Assembly (NCBI GenBank): GCA_013202635.1
Contig: JABMRO010000470.1
Location: 1 to 7,866 of the forward strand
Origin: Planctomycetota bacterium
GTDB lineage: Bacteria > Planctomycetota > Phycisphaerae > Sedimentisphaerales > Anaerobacaceae
Direction of reading: 5' to 3'
DNA length: 7,866 nucleotides
Shown: one piece after another, positions 7,449 through 7,866 of the stretch
Position numbering within the stretch: position 1 is the stretch's first letter
Layout: the number at the start of each line of letters is the position of its first letter
The notes under the pieces: generated by a model
What the model was told of the DNA's origin: nothing
The model's database searches: none
The model's input: the letters and a program-made list of their open reading frames with translations, nothing else
Program-made: the position numbers and the translations under genes

Positions 7449-7466
7449 TCAAGGGATTTCCCTTGA
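7449..7466. promoter_or_regulatory. Operator-like inverted repeat TCAAGGGA-TT-TCCCTTGA
   Basis: An 18-base element with perfect 8-base arms and a 2-base centre. Its right arm covers the first four bases of the TTGACA -35 box of the LamG gene's promoter, the classic position for a repressor that blocks RNA polymerase. It has no T-run and lies before the predicted transcript start, so a DNA site is more likely than an RNA hairpin. No regulator gene is present in the window to name as its partner. Confidence 0.5.
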
Positions 7467-7492
7467 CAGGAAGGTGGATAATTTGGTATAGA
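7463..7492 (+). promoter_or_regulatory. Main promoter of the LamG-type gene
   Basis: A perfect TTGACA (7463-7468), an 18-base spacer and TATAGA (7487-7492, 4/6). GATAAT at 7491-7496 matches better but is 22 bases away. The transcript would start near 7500 and carry a leader of about 100 bases, in which I see only a small GCAG-TTT-CTGC hairpin (7532-7542). Confidence 0.5.
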
Positions 7493-7584
7493 TAATATTA
7501 GCGAAGTTTGTGTCCGTGTATGAGGGTGTTTGCAGTTTCTGCTCCCCAAAGCCGTGGAATCGTCTTTGTTATCGTAACTTTTTG

Positions 7585-7591
7585 AAGGAGG
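7585..7591 (+). promoter_or_regulatory. Strong ribosome binding site of the LamG-type gene
   Basis: AAGGAGG lies 7 bases before the ATG at 7599. An ATG at 7592 directly abuts the site in another frame and is too close to be used, so the start at 7599 is well supported. Confidence 0.85.
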
Positions 7592-7598
7592 ATGTATT

Positions 7599-7866
7599 AT
7601 GTTTCGAAAAATGAAATGGTTTGTTGCCATGTTGTTGGTCTTAGGCATCTGCACAGATGCAGTTCTGGCGGAATTGATTGGCTATTGGCCATTCGATGAA
7701 GGCCAGGGAACCGAGGCCGCCGACATCACGGGAAACGGGAATGATGGAACGTTTAATGGCGCCGTAGAATGGGTGGCCGGCTACAAGGGCTCGGCCGTAT
7801 ATTTCGACACAGCCGGCGAAAGAGTCGCGATCGGCCCCCTCGATCCCACGGCAGGTACCGATACCA
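7599..7866 (+). CDS. Secreted LamG-type (concanavalin A-like) protein, 3'-partial
   Basis: The first 89 residues are present and the gene runs off the window. It starts with a textbook signal peptide: basic RKMK, a hydrophobic core (about 8-18) and a VLA|EL cleavage site after residue 24. The mature protein begins IGYWPFDEGQGTEAAD, followed by G-N-G-N-D-G-T and, after a short gap, KGSAVYFD, the typical opening of a LamG / concanavalin A-like lectin domain in planctomycete secreted proteins. Such domains bind carbohydrate or other ligands at the surface, and the family often continues into further LamG, sialidase-like, PEP-CTERM or other modules that cannot be seen here. It is divergent from the GH16 gene across 483 bases and has a strong ribosome binding site and a TTGACA promoter overlapped by an operator-like repeat, suggesting high but controlled expression. 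Its ligand cannot be inferred. Confidence 0.85.
   Translation, partial: MFRKMKWFVAMLLVLGICTDAVLAELIGYWPFDEGQGTEAADITGNGNDGTFNGAVEWVAGYKGSAVYFDTAGERVAIGPLDPTAGTDT

Noticed and set aside
7344..7466. A 40-codon forward ORF in the divergent intergenic region, downstream of the possible rightward promoter
   Set aside because: No ribosome binding site, no recognisable features, and it ends inside the operator-like repeat; length is within chance.
7367..7654. A 95-residue minus-strand ORF overlapping the LamG gene start
   Set aside because: It covers the promoter, ribosome binding site and signal peptide of a well-supported gene and has no domain-like or signal features.

Overview
The window looks like accessory, carbohydrate-related chromosome from a planctomycete, probably of the Phycisphaerae/Sedimentisphaerales kind. 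This is inferred from gene style, because no rRNA or marker gene is present. The style includes a very large secreted-type protein built from lamin-tail (LTD) modules and a CotH kinase-like domain, a secreted DUF3472-GH16 enzyme, and a signal-peptide plus LamG-type protein with a strong AAGGAGG ribosome binding site. Promoter-like sites fit the ordinary sigma-70 pattern.

Layout. From 1 to 3922 (+) runs the CotH/LTD protein. It opens in the middle of an LTD, and an in-frame TAA at 11-13 sits where the domain should continue, so the gene is probably interrupted or mis-sequenced there and starts left of the window. A 153-bp gap follows, holding an AT-rich inverted repeat and a good sigma-70-like promoter (TTGTCG-17-TATAAT). 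Next is a 12-helix MFS transporter (4076-5362, +). It converges, across 106 bp without a clear terminator, on a secreted laminarinase-type GH16 enzyme (5469-7115, -). The 483 bp between the GH16 gene and the divergent LamG-type gene (7599 to the window end, +) hold most of the regulatory-looking structure.

That divergent region contains: two overlapping promoters pointing away from each other on a perfect palindrome that carries both -10 boxes (7270-7284); a perfect 18-bp inverted repeat (8-bp arms) lying over the -35 box of the LamG gene's own promoter (7449-7466); and two further inverted repeats (7242-7261 and 7291-7304).

How the genes may work together. The GH16 enzyme should cut beta-1,3-glucan (laminarin-like) outside the cytoplasm. 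The LamG-type protein may bind carbohydrate at the surface, and the MFS protein could export or import a small solute. Only the shared GH16/LamG control region argues for co-regulation; linking the MFS and CotH genes to the same pathway is speculative. I see no tRNA, rRNA, CRISPR array, IS element or integrase. No clearly new multi-gene system is evident; the most unusual parts are the control region at 7240-7500 and the interrupted LTD at the left end.
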